64,000 nucleotides of DNA from assembly GCA_963718315.1 (NCBI GenBank), contig CAVQZC010000012.1:558001-622000 (forward strand). Reading direction: 5' to 3'. Below, piece after piece: positions 42,477 through 49,506 of this stretch. Position 1 is the stretch's first letter. Each line of letters begins with the position of its first letter. The notes beneath the pieces are model-generated. The model searched no databases, was not told the DNA's origin, and worked only from the letters and a program-made list of their open reading frames with translations. The DNA is from CAVQZC01 sp963718315 (lineage in GTDB: Bacteria; Actinomycetota; Thermoleophilia; Gaiellales; JAICJC01). A program made the translations under genes and the position numbers.

Positions 42477-43171
42477 AGGGTCTGGGAGCGGATCTCGTTC
42501 GGTGCCGTGCTGCGCACGCTGAACGCCCCCGGCTTGCCCAGCCGGACGACTGCCTGCCCCGTGGCATCGGCGTGCACGCCGACTCCGTTCACCCACACCC
42601 ATGCGTTGGCGCCGGGCGTGGGATGGCCGGCGTCGTCGTAGGCGCGGACGGTGATCGTCACCGGTGCGCCCACTGCGACGGAGCTCTTGCTGGCGGTGAT
42701 CGCCAGCGTCTTCTCGGTGGCGAACGTCGTCGGGTCGTAGGTTGTGTAGTAGACGAGCACGCTGCTGGTGGGGGTGACCAGAGCCGAGCCAGCCCCGACG
42801 CTGGTCAGCTTCTGCTTGATCTTGACCGCCCAGAAAGCCGTGGGCGGTGGTGCCACCTTGTTGACCGAGTTGATGAAGAACCCGGCCCAGCCGCCGCCGA
42901 AGGAGTCCGACCAGGACAGCCCGAGCGGAAACGGCGCTGTTCGGGACGCAGCAACGAGTGCTCCCAGCGCCGTCGTCTTGGTGGTCTTGTGTGACACCCC
43001 GTTCTGGTCCTTCAGCGAACCGACGAACGGTGTGACGGTGCCCTGGAACACGTTTCCACGGGGTCCTTCCACCCGTACCGGTGTGGCCGATGCAGCTGCG
43101 GCCGAGATCAGCAGTGCGAGCGTCGCCAGGACGGTCGCAACAGTCAGCAGTCGAAGGCGAATTTTCGCCAA
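42452..43171 (-). CDS. DUF4430-like plus Ig-like domain secreted protein
   Basis: 239 residues with signal peptide MAKIRLRLLTVATVLATLAL ending near ASA. Residues about 55-150 are DUF4430-like: TKTTALGALVAASRTAPFPL, SFGGGWAGFFINSV, SSVLVYYTTYD. Residues about 155-235 form an Ig-like/bacterial surface domain (VAVGAPVTITVRAYDDAGHPTPGANAWV). TTG start with a strong GGAGGA site. First gene after the cobalamin riboswitch, hence most tightly tied to B12 supply. Confidence 0.8.
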   Translation of the reverse strand: MAKIRLRLLTVATVLATLALLISAAAASATPVRVEGPRGNVFQGTVTPFVGSLKDQNGVSHKTTKTTALGALVAASRTAPFPLGLSWSDSFGGGWAGFFINSVNKVAPPPTAFWAVKIKQKLTSVGAGSALVTPTSSVLVYYTTYDPTTFATEKTLAITASKSSVAVGAPVTITVRAYDDAGHPTPGANAWVWVNGVGVHADATGQAVVRLGKPGAFSVRSTAPNEIRSQTLWIHATAS

Positions 43172-43204
43172 CGCGTCCTCCTTCCTCGAGAGGCGGTCGT
43201 TTGC

Positions 43205-43385
43205 ACCGCGGCGGCAGGTCTTCTGGCTCGGACGCGGCTTCCCGGGTCTCCGGGTCGTCTGACTGGCCTTCCCGACCCTCTCGAGTCAGTGGCTGCCTTT
43301 CGGCACGCCCGACGAACGTCCTCACAGCGGCGGGACCGCGCCGGACTTGCACCGGCTTCCCTTTTCCGCTCGCGGAGCGCGATCA
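43205..43385 (-). ncRNA. cobalamin (B12) riboswitch
   Basis: On the minus strand the conserved core GAAGCCGGTGCAAGTCCGGC and the following GCGGTCCCGCCGCTGTGA (about 43322-43359), a GCCACTG element, GCCAGTCAGACGACCC, and the B12 box AGCCAGAAGACCTGC (43214-43228) occur in the right order. A -10-like TATGAT lies just upstream. The element ends about 35 bases before the TTG start of the first DUF4430 gene, whose GGAGGA site could be sequestered. It should repress the whole uptake operon when adenosyl- or other cobalamins are abundant. Confidence 0.94.
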
Positions 43386-43387
43386 TA
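43382..43387 (-). promoter_or_regulatory. -10 box for the cobalamin-uptake operon
   Basis: TATGAT on the minus strand, immediately upstream of the riboswitch core; no convincing -35. Confidence 0.5.
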
Positions 43388-43415
43388 CCAAGCGGCAGGC
43401 CTCCCGGCCGGGCCA

Positions 43416-45677
43416 TCAGGCGGAGGCGGCGAGGTGCCCCCGGCTGTCCGTCATCGCGCGCAGCAAACTCCGGGCGCCTGCCTTCGAGAGCGGTTCGTTC
43501 AGGTTGCCGCACTTGGGCGACTGGACGCACGACGGGCATCCGTGCTCGCAGGGGCACTCGCCCAGCAGGCGGGCGGTGCGCTCGACCCACTCCGGGAAGC
43601 GGTCGTAGCCGCGGCGGGCGATCCCCGCTCCGCCGGGGTGGCCGTCGTACACGAACACCGTCGGCTGACGAGTCTGGGGGTGGAGGTCGATCGAGAGCCC
43701 GCCGATGTCTCCCCGGTCGGCCGTTGCCAGCAGAGGTAGCAGCCCGATCATCGCGTGCTCCGCGGCGTGCAGCGCGCCGAGCGACACATCGCCGGCGGTC
43801 GCGGTCGCGGGCAGGAACCAGACCGCTTCGGTCTGGAACCGGCGCTCCGGCAGCTCGAGCGGGAACTGGTCGATCGGCTTGTGGTCGGACAGCCGCTTGC
43901 GCTGGTAGCCCAGCACCTGCTCTCGCACCTCGATCTGGCCGAACGCCACCCGTGCTCCGGCGACGGAGCGGGCGTCCAGCTCGCGCACGATCTCGGTCTG
44001 CGACCGGCTCACGGCCTGGGTGTAGTAGTCGCCGGCGAACGGCTCCACGAAGGCGATCCGGGCGCCGGGATCGGTCGCGGACACCAGGTGCTGCACGCCC
44101 ATGTGCAGGTACACAGCGCCCGGGTGGACGGTGGAGTCGGCGCGGGAGCCGTCGACCACGCCAACCAGCGTCCCGGACGCTGCTTCGACGACGGCGACCG
44201 CGTCCGCGCCCGCCGAGCGCAGCGAGACCTGGCCGGCGGGATGGTCGGCTCCCCGGTAGGCGAGCCCGGCGGGAGTCTGGATCAGCTCGGGCAGCGACGC
44301 CGCCAGCTCGAGGCCGGCGGCCCCGAACTCGGCCGCATCTGCCGCGGTCAGCGGAAGCTCGGCTGCGGCGCAGCGCAGGTGGCCGGCCAGCACCGCCGGG
44401 TTGCCGGGATTGCTGACGGCGCATTCCGGCGAGCGGTCGAGCAGCTCGCCGGCGTGCCGTGCGAAGTACTGGTCGAGGGCGTCGCTGCCGGCGATCAGCA
44501 AGCCGAGGCCGTGGCCGCGGCGACCGGCGCGGCCCCACTGCTGGCGGAGCGACGACACCGACCCCGGAAAGCCGACGGTGATGGCGCAGTCGAGCATTCC
44601 GATGTCGACGCCGAGCTCCAGAGCGCTGGTGGCGACGACGCCCAGCAGGCCTCCGCCGACCAGTCCGCGCTCGATCTCCCGGCGCTGCTCGGGTGTGTAC
44701 CCCGCGCGATATGGAGCGATCCGGTCGATCAGCTCCGGCGCCTGCCGCTCGAGCCGTTCGCGCGTGTAGCGATAGATCAGCTCGCACGCCCGGCGCGACT
44801 TGGCGAACACGATCGTCCGCTGCTCACAGGCGACCAGCTCGGCGAGCAGGAGGGCGGCCTCTCCGGACGCGCTCGCGCGCAGGCCGAGGTCGGGGTCGAG
44901 CATGGGCGGGTTCCAGATCGCGATGTCGCGGGCAGCGCTGGGGGCGCCGTCGTTGTCCACCACATCAACGGGTGCTCCCGCCAGCACGCACGCCGCGTCG
45001 CCCGGGTTGGCGATGGTCGCCGAGGCCAGCAGGAAGGTCGGATCTGCGCCGTACGCCCGGGCCAGGCGCCGCAGCCGGGCGAGCACGTTCGCCACGTGGG
45101 AGCCGAACACGCCGCGGTAGGTGTGCGCCTCGTCGATGACGACGTACCGCAGGCGGGCAAGGGTGTTCGCCCACCCGCTGTGCGACGGCAGCATGCCCGT
45201 GTGCAGCATGTCGGGGTTGGTCAGGATCAGGTTCGCCCAGCGGCGGATCTGGGTGCGCTCGCCGCGCGGCGTGTCACCGTCGTAGATGGCTGCACGCAGG
45301 TTCGGGGGCTGCATCCGTGCCAGCGCGCGTGCCTGGTCGCGTGCCAGCGCCTTGGTGGGATACACGTAGAGCGCACGGGTGTCGCGGTCACGGGCGATCG
45401 CGTCGAGCACCGGCAGGCCGAAGGCGAGCGACTTACCGCTCGCCGTCCCGGTGGCGATGACCACGTGCCGTCCCTGCCTGGCTGCGTCCAGCGCGTCGGC
45501 CTGGTGGCGGTACAGCGAGTCGATCCCGGCGGCGCGCAGCGCCCCGGACAGCCCGGGATCGAGGCCCTCCAGGGCAGCGGGGTCGGCCCGTCGGCCCGGA
45601 ATCGTGCGGCGGTGGACCAGTGGATCGCCGTCGGAACCGGCGGCGCGCTCGAGCACCGGGTCCCAGGGTGCGCTCAC
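43416..45677 (-). CDS. DEAD/DEAH-box helicase with DUF1998 domain (Hrq1/MrfA type)
   Basis: 753-residue SF2 DNA helicase. Motif I ATGTASGKSLAFGLP (about residue 77), Ia YPTKALARDQ, II VIDEAHTYRG, III LLASATIANP, V LGVVATSALELGVDIG, VI QQWGRAGRRGHG. The C-terminal domain ends in a four-cysteine site CPCEHGCPSCVQSPKC, as in MrfA of Bacillus, a mitomycin-adduct repair helicase. A DNA-damage role is inferred. Its GTG overlaps the pheA stop, so it is in the pheA transcript. Confidence 0.93.
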   Translation of the reverse strand: MSAPWDPVLERAAGSDGDPLVHRRTIPGRRADPAALEGLDPGLSGALRAAGIDSLYRHQADALDAARQGRHVVIATGTASGKSLAFGLPVLDAIARDRDTRALYVYPTKALARDQARALARMQPPNLRAAIYDGDTPRGERTQIRRWANLILTNPDMLHTGMLPSHSGWANTLARLRYVVIDEAHTYRGVFGSHVANVLARLRRLARAYGADPTFLLASATIANPGDAACVLAGAPVDVVDNDGAPSAARDIAIWNPPMLDPDLGLRASASGEAALLLAELVACEQRTIVFAKSRRACELIYRYTRERLERQAPELIDRIAPYRAGYTPEQRREIERGLVGGGLLGVVATSALELGVDIGMLDCAITVGFPGSVSSLRQQWGRAGRRGHGLGLLIAGSDALDQYFARHAGELLDRSPECAVSNPGNPAVLAGHLRCAAAELPLTAADAAEFGAAGLELAASLPELIQTPAGLAYRGADHPAGQVSLRSAGADAVAVVEAASGTLVGVVDGSRADSTVHPGAVYLHMGVQHLVSATDPGARIAFVEPFAGDYYTQAVSRSQTEIVRELDARSVAGARVAFGQIEVREQVLGYQRKRLSDHKPIDQFPLELPERRFQTEAVWFLPATATAGDVSLGALHAAEHAMIGLLPLLATADRGDIGGLSIDLHPQTRQPTVFVYDGHPGGAGIARRGYDRFPEWVERTARLLGECPCEHGCPSCVQSPKCGNLNEPLSKAGARSLLRAMTDSRGHLAASA

Positions 45678-46510
45678 TGCTCTCGCGCCGCCTCCGGGTA
45701 GCAGCCCAGGAAGGCCAGCTCGGCCACGTTGTCACCCAGCGCAACGAGCGCGGCCGAGACGCTGTGGTGCAGCGGGTGCCCCTCGAGGTCGGCGTAGAAC
45801 TGGTAGTCCCACGGCCGCCCCGGGATCGGGCGCGACTGCAGCGAGCACATGTTGACCCCAAAGCGGCGCAGCGGCTCGATCGCGTCGTGGAGCGCCCCCG
45901 GGTGGTGGTGGGTGACGAAGCGGATGGCGCACCGCCAGCGCTCTGCTCCGTCGAGGTCGATCCGCGTGTAGGGGGCGACCGCCACGAAGCGGGTGAAGTT
46001 CTGGGCGTGGTCGGAGACGTCGTTCAGGAGCACCGAGAGGCCGAGCCGGTCGGCGAATCCCCGAGACGAGATGGCTGCCTGACGTGGATCGCGGGCCTCG
46101 GCCACCCGTCGCGCCGCCGCCGCCGTGCTGGGCGCCACCTCCGGGAGCGTGTCCGGCAGCGACGACAGGAACCGCCGGCACTGCGTGAGCGCCATCGGGT
46201 GCGAGTGCACCCTTGCCAGCGCGTCGATGTTGGCCCCCGGCATGCCCACGAGCACGTGCGGTACGGGCAGTACCGCCTCATCGACGATCGCAAGCGTGGC
46301 GTGCGCGAGGACGTCATAGGTCTCGGGCACGACGCCGGCCAGGGAGTTCTCGATCGGGAGCACGCCGCGCTCGACCTCGCCTCTGGTTACCGCTCGGACA
46401 ACGTCGGGGACCGAGTGGCATGGCAGGAGCTCTGCGTCCGGGTAGAGGCGCGACGCCGCCTCGGCCGCGTAGGCCCCCTCTTCACCGAAGTGTGCGATCG
46501 TCTCTGGCAC
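45674..46510 (-). CDS. pheA: prephenate dehydratase
   Basis: Decarboxylating dehydration of prephenate to phenylpyruvate, committing flux to phenylalanine. 278 residues from GTG 46510, which has GGAGG five bases upstream; an earlier in-frame GTG overlaps the ribosome site. Catalytic domain: HFGEEGAYAAEAA, GVLPIENSLAGVVPETYD, ISSRGFADRLGL, NFTRFVAV (conserved Thr-Arg-Phe). C-terminal ACT domain from about residue 190 with GVNMCSLQSRPIPGRPWDY, the Phe-binding ESRP-like motif. Monofunctional. Controlled by the leader/attenuator at 46523-46635. Confidence 0.95.
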   Translation of the reverse strand: MPETIAHFGEEGAYAAEAASRLYPDAELLPCHSVPDVVRAVTRGEVERGVLPIENSLAGVVPETYDVLAHATLAIVDEAVLPVPHVLVGMPGANIDALARVHSHPMALTQCRRFLSSLPDTLPEVAPSTAAAARRVAEARDPRQAAISSRGFADRLGLSVLLNDVSDHAQNFTRFVAVAPYTRIDLDGAERWRCAIRFVTHHHPGALHDAIEPLRRFGVNMCSLQSRPIPGRPWDYQFYADLEGHPLHHSVSAALVALGDNVAELAFLGCYPEAAREQ

Positions 46511-46522
46511 TCGTTCCTCCAC

Positions 46523-46550
46523 AAAAAAAGCCCCCGGGTTCCGGAGGCTT
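46523..46550 (-). terminator. intrinsic terminator (attenuator) of the pheA leader
   Basis: Minus-strand hairpin AAGCCTCCGG-AAC-CCGGGGGCTT (10 bp, one G-U pair) followed by seven T. It lies between the leader peptide and the pheA ribosome site. The 5' arm can instead pair with the end of the leader peptide frame: GGAGGCATCTGA (46579-46590) against TCAGAAGCCTCC (46543-46554), 11 of 12 bp, forming an antiterminator. Confidence 0.9.
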
Positions 46551-46578
46551 CTGAATCGCGTCGCGTGCTCGGCAGCGC

Positions 46579-46635
46579 TCAGATGCCTCCCTGTGGGGTG
46601 GTAAAGGCGAAGCCGAGAAAGCCGGGCAGGTACAT
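46579..46635 (-). CDS. Phe-rich leader peptide of pheA (attenuator peptide), 18 aa
   Basis: Short frame MYLPGFLGFAFTTPQGGI followed by TGA, with three Phe codons and one Tyr codon in 18 residues. Its last three sense codons and stop are the 5' arm of the antiterminator. A ribosome stalled at the Phe codons leaves that arm free (read-through), while one reaching the stop covers it (terminator forms). TAGCAT lies eight bases before the ATG and there is no ribosome site, so the transcript probably begins at the AUG. Confidence 0.85.
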   Translation of the reverse strand: MYLPGFLGFAFTTPQGGI

Positions 46636-46636
46636 T
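46631..46636 (+). promoter_or_regulatory. -10 box for thiL
   Basis: TACATT, seven bases before the thiL ATG. It overlaps the leader-peptide start codon on the other strand, forming a back-to-back leaderless promoter pair. Confidence 0.55.
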
Positions 46637-46643
46637 GCGCGCC

Positions 46644-46649
46644 ATGCTA
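46644..46649 (-). promoter_or_regulatory. -10 box for the pheA leader
   Basis: TAGCAT on the minus strand, eight bases before the leader ATG. It overlaps the thiL start codon on the other strand. Confidence 0.55.
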
Positions 46650-47465
46650 GCAGAGGACGCGATGGTTGAGCGGATCGCACGGCTCGCGGGCAGCGACCCC
46701 CGGGTCGAGGTCGGGATCGGCGATGACGCGGCGGTGCTGGTCGGCGGCCTGGTGCTGTCCGCCGACATGCACGTCGAGGGCGTCCACTTCCGCCGCGAGA
46801 CGCTGACGGCGGCGGAGATCGGCGCCCGCGCGGCGGCGGCGAACCTGTCCGACCTGGCGGCGATGGGCGCCGAGCCGATCTGTCTGCTGCTGGCGCTGGG
46901 GATCCCGCCGGACTTCGGCGACATCGATTCGCTGGTCGAGGGCATCGCGACGCACGAGGTGGCGCTGGCCGGCGGTGACCTGTCGCGGGCCGACGTGCTC
47001 GTGGTCTCGATCACCGCGGTCGGAAGGGCGGCGCGGCCCGTGCTCCGCTCCGGCGGCCGGCCCGGTGACCGGCTGGTGGTGACCGGGCCGCTGGGGACAC
47101 AGGCGGCGTCCGGCTACACCGCTCCCATCGTCCCGCGGCTGGCGGAGGGCGCCGAGCTGGCCGGCGTCGCCACCGCCATGATCGACCTCTCCGACGGGAT
47201 CGCCACCGATCTCCGCCGCCTGGCCGCCGCCTCGGGCTGCGGCGCCCGGGTCGAGCTGGCCACGCTGCCGGTCGCCGAGGGCGCGACGCAGGAGCAGGCG
47301 GCATGCGGGGGTGAGGATCACGAGCTGCTCGCCGCCGTGCCTGCCGATGCGGCGTTGCCCGCGTGGGCGACGGTCGTCGGTGAGCTCACGGGCGGCGGGG
47401 CGGTCGAGTTCCTCGACGCGGCCGGGGTGTCCCTCGACCTGCACGGGTACGACCACTTCGCATGA
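46644..47465 (+). CDS. thiL: thiamine-monophosphate kinase
   Basis: Phosphorylates TMP to thiamine pyrophosphate. 273 residues from ATG 46644. PurM-like fold motifs: VGIGDDAAVLVG (residues about 24-35, Mg/ATP Asp pair), SADMHVEGVHFRRE, ARAAAANLSDLAAMGAEP, GGDLSRADVLVVSITAVG, IDLSDGIATDLRRLA. A TTG three codons upstream is possible, but the ATG fits the leaderless -10. It overlaps the next gene by four bases (ATGA). Confidence 0.94.
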   Translation: MLAEDAMVERIARLAGSDPRVEVGIGDDAAVLVGGLVLSADMHVEGVHFRRETLTAAEIGARAAAANLSDLAAMGAEPICLLLALGIPPDFGDIDSLVEGIATHEVALAGGDLSRADVLVVSITAVGRAARPVLRSGGRPGDRLVVTGPLGTQAASGYTAPIVPRLAEGAELAGVATAMIDLSDGIATDLRRLAAASGCGARVELATLPVAEGATQEQAACGGEDHELLAAVPADAALPAWATVVGELTGGGAVEFLDAAGVSLDLHGYDHFA

Positions 47466-48304
47466 CGGCGATCCTGGGAGGGCTCGTCGCCGCGTTCGGG
47501 TGGGGCACGGCGACGCTGGTGTCGTCACGCACGACGCGGATGATCGGGTCGCAGCAGGCGCTTGCCTGGGTGATGGTGACCGGATTGGTGATCACGATCG
47601 TCGCCGCGCCGGTGGCCGAGGGGCTGCCGTCTCCCGGAACGGCCGGCGCGTTGTGGGCCGTCTCCTCGGGTCTGTGCTCGGTGCTCGGCCTCTCGATGAT
47701 GTACCGGGCGCTACGGATCGGGAAGGTCGGAGTGGTGGCGCCGATCGGCGCCACGGAGGGCGCGTTTGCCGCGGTGATCGCCGTCGTCCTGCTGGACGAG
47801 CACCTGACTCGCGGCGTTGCCGTCGGGCTGCTGGTCGTCACCGCGGGCATCGTCCTGGTCACCTTCCACGGCCGCCTGGCCGACCTGCACGTGCGGCCAT
47901 CGGTCTACGCGCTGGTCGCCGCGACCATCTTCGGGTTCGGCCTGGTTGCCAGCTCCCGAGCGGGCGAGGCGGTCGGGCCGCTGTGGACGATCCTGGTGGC
48001 CCGGCTCGTCGGGTGCCTGGTGATCGCGCTGCCGCTGCTCGTGCGCGGCCGCCTGCACATCCCCGCCCGGCTCCCGCTGGGCCTGGCTGTCTACTCGGGC
48101 ATCGGCGAAGTCGTCGGCTTCGTCGGGTACATCAAGGGCTCACAGTCGAGCATCGCGGTCTGTGCGGTGATCGCGTCGCAGTACGCGGCCGTAGCCGCGA
48201 TCGGCTCGTACCTGGTGTTCGGGGAGCGGCTCAACCGCCTGCAGGTGGTCGGCGGGGTCGTGCTGATGGCCGGAATCGCCGCCGTCGCAGCGCTCCAGGC
48301 GTAG
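47462..48304 (+). CDS. EamA/DMT-family transporter
   Basis: 280 residues, ten hydrophobic segments in two repeats (residues 1-135 and 145-280), the EamA layout. Typical stretches are MMYRALRIGKVGVVAPIGAT at the end of repeat one, and SSIAVCAVIASQYAAVAAIGSYLVFGERL in repeat two. The substrate is unknown; many relatives export metabolites. The coupling to thiL might hint at a thiamin-related compound, but that is only context. Confidence 0.85.
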   Translation: MTAILGGLVAAFGWGTATLVSSRTTRMIGSQQALAWVMVTGLVITIVAAPVAEGLPSPGTAGALWAVSSGLCSVLGLSMMYRALRIGKVGVVAPIGATEGAFAAVIAVVLLDEHLTRGVAVGLLVVTAGIVLVTFHGRLADLHVRPSVYALVAATIFGFGLVASSRAGEAVGPLWTILVARLVGCLVIALPLLVRGRLHIPARLPLGLAVYSGIGEVVGFVGYIKGSQSSIAVCAVIASQYAAVAAIGSYLVFGERLNRLQVVGGVVLMAGIAAVAALQA

Positions 48305-48319
48305 AATTGAAACCAGTTC

Positions 48320-48652
48320 TTAGGCCTCGAGCCAGGTCGACAGCTCGTCCTCGAGCCGCCGCCGGGGCACGGCGCCGATCAGCTTCTTCTGGACGTCACC
48401 GCTCTCGAACACCATCACGGTGGGGATCGAGAGGATCTCGAAGCGCGCCGCGGTGTCGGGGTTGTCGTCCACGTTCATCTTGGTGAACTTGACCTTCCCC
48501 TGATGCTGCTCGGCCAGCTCGTCGAGGATCGGATCCATCACGCGGCAGGGGCCGCACCACGGCGCCCAGAAGTCGACGACGACCGGAGTGTTCGACGTCT
48601 CGACCTCGTTCTGAAAAGTGGCGTCGCTGACCTCGACGATGGCAGAGCTCAC
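48320..48652 (-). CDS. trxA: thioredoxin
   Basis: 110-residue thioredoxin from GTG 48652, which follows AGGAGGAG. Active site VVDFWAPWCGPCRVMDP at residues about 24-40, cis-Pro loop LSIPTVMVFESG. Reduces cytoplasmic disulfides with thioredoxin reductase, which is not in the window. Convergent with the DMT transporter with a 15-base gap. Confidence 0.96.
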   Translation of the reverse strand: MSSAIVEVSDATFQNEVETSNTPVVVDFWAPWCGPCRVMDPILDELAEQHQGKVKFTKMNVDDNPDTAARFEILSIPTVMVFESGDVQKKLIGAVPRRRLEDELSTWLEA

Positions 48653-48704
48653 GGGCGTCTCCTCCTGGTGGATATGGGCGCGTAGCCGCGCCCACACGGT
48701 GCGC

Positions 48705-49481
48705 TTAGCGTACCAGCGGTGCCGCCGGTTCTGGCCCCGGGTGGCGGTCGAGCCGGCCCGACATGCTCCGGAGCCGCAGCGCGGGCACCTTCCATACCGC
48801 CTCGGCGACGATCGAGCGGCTCATCTTCGAGCTGCCGGCCGTCCGGTCGGTGAACGTGATCGGCACCTCGACGACCCGTCCGCCCAGACGCAGCGTGCGA
48901 TAGGTGAGCTCGATCTGGAAGGCGTAGCCTCCGGCGTGGACATCGGCCAGGTCGAGCGATTCCAGCACCCAGCGCCGGAAGCACTTGAACCCGCCTGTGA
49001 GGTCGTTGACCCTGACACCCAGGATGGTGCAGGCATACAGGCAGCCGCCACGGGAGATCACGCGCCGGCTCAGCGGCCACCCTGCCACCGCGCCGCCTTC
49101 GACGTAGCGCGAGCCGAGCACCAGGTCGGCGTCGGCCGATGCCCCGAGCATGCGCGGCAGCGCCTCCGGCGGGTGCGAGAGGTCGCAGTCCATCTCCAGG
49201 ATGTGGCTGTAGCCGTTGCGCAGCGCGTGGTCGAACCCCGCCAGGTACGCCGGCCCCAGCCCGCTCTTCTTCGCCCGGTGGAGGACGTGGATCCAGTCGT
49301 GCTGCGCTGCCAGCTCCTCGGCCTGGTCGCCGGTGCCGTCGGGAGAGTTGTCGTCGACCACCAGGACGTCGCCGGCGAACGGCAGGGCCGGGAGCTGTCG
49401 CTCGATCGCCTCGACGACGCGAGGGAGGTTCTCGCGCTCGTTGTAGGTGGGAAGGACGATCAGGAACCGGTCGTCAGACAT
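48705..49481 (-). CDS. polyprenol-phosphate mannosyltransferase-like GT2 glycosyltransferase
   Basis: 258 residues, similar to dolichol-phosphate mannosyltransferase/actinobacterial Ppm1 catalytic domain. N-terminal FLIVLPTYNERENLPRVV, nucleotide-binding VLVVDDNSPDGTGDQAEEL, DxD-type EMDCDLSHPPEALPRML, then LVLGSRYVEGG and NDLTGGFKCFRR, with FTDRTAGSSKMSRSI at the end. Expected to load mannose from GDP-mannose onto a lipid carrier at the inner membrane face. ATG 49481 has TAGGGT eight bases upstream. Confidence 0.9.
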   Translation of the reverse strand: MSDDRFLIVLPTYNERENLPRVVEAIERQLPALPFAGDVLVVDDNSPDGTGDQAEELAAQHDWIHVLHRAKKSGLGPAYLAGFDHALRNGYSHILEMDCDLSHPPEALPRMLGASADADLVLGSRYVEGGAVAGWPLSRRVISRGGCLYACTILGVRVNDLTGGFKCFRRWVLESLDLADVHAGGYAFQIELTYRTLRLGGRVVEVPITFTDRTAGSSKMSRSIVAEAVWKVPALRLRSMSGRLDRHPGPEPAAPLVR

Positions 49482-49489
49482 GGCTCCTG

Positions 49490-49499
49490 ACCCTATCAT
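49490..49499. promoter_or_regulatory. overlapping divergent -10 boxes of ppm-like gene and polX
   Basis: Minus-strand TAGGGT (49490-49495), eight bases before the glycosyltransferase ATG, and plus-strand TATCAT (49494-49499), seven bases before the polX GTG, overlap by two bases. Both transcripts would be leaderless. Confidence 0.55.
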
Positions 49500-49506
49500 T
49501 GCGCCC

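Noticed and set aside
42477..43352. Long upstream extension of the second DUF4430 frame through the riboswitch
   Set aside because: It is antisense-quality sequence over the first DUF4430 gene and the structured riboswitch; the lipoprotein signal starts at GTG 42476.
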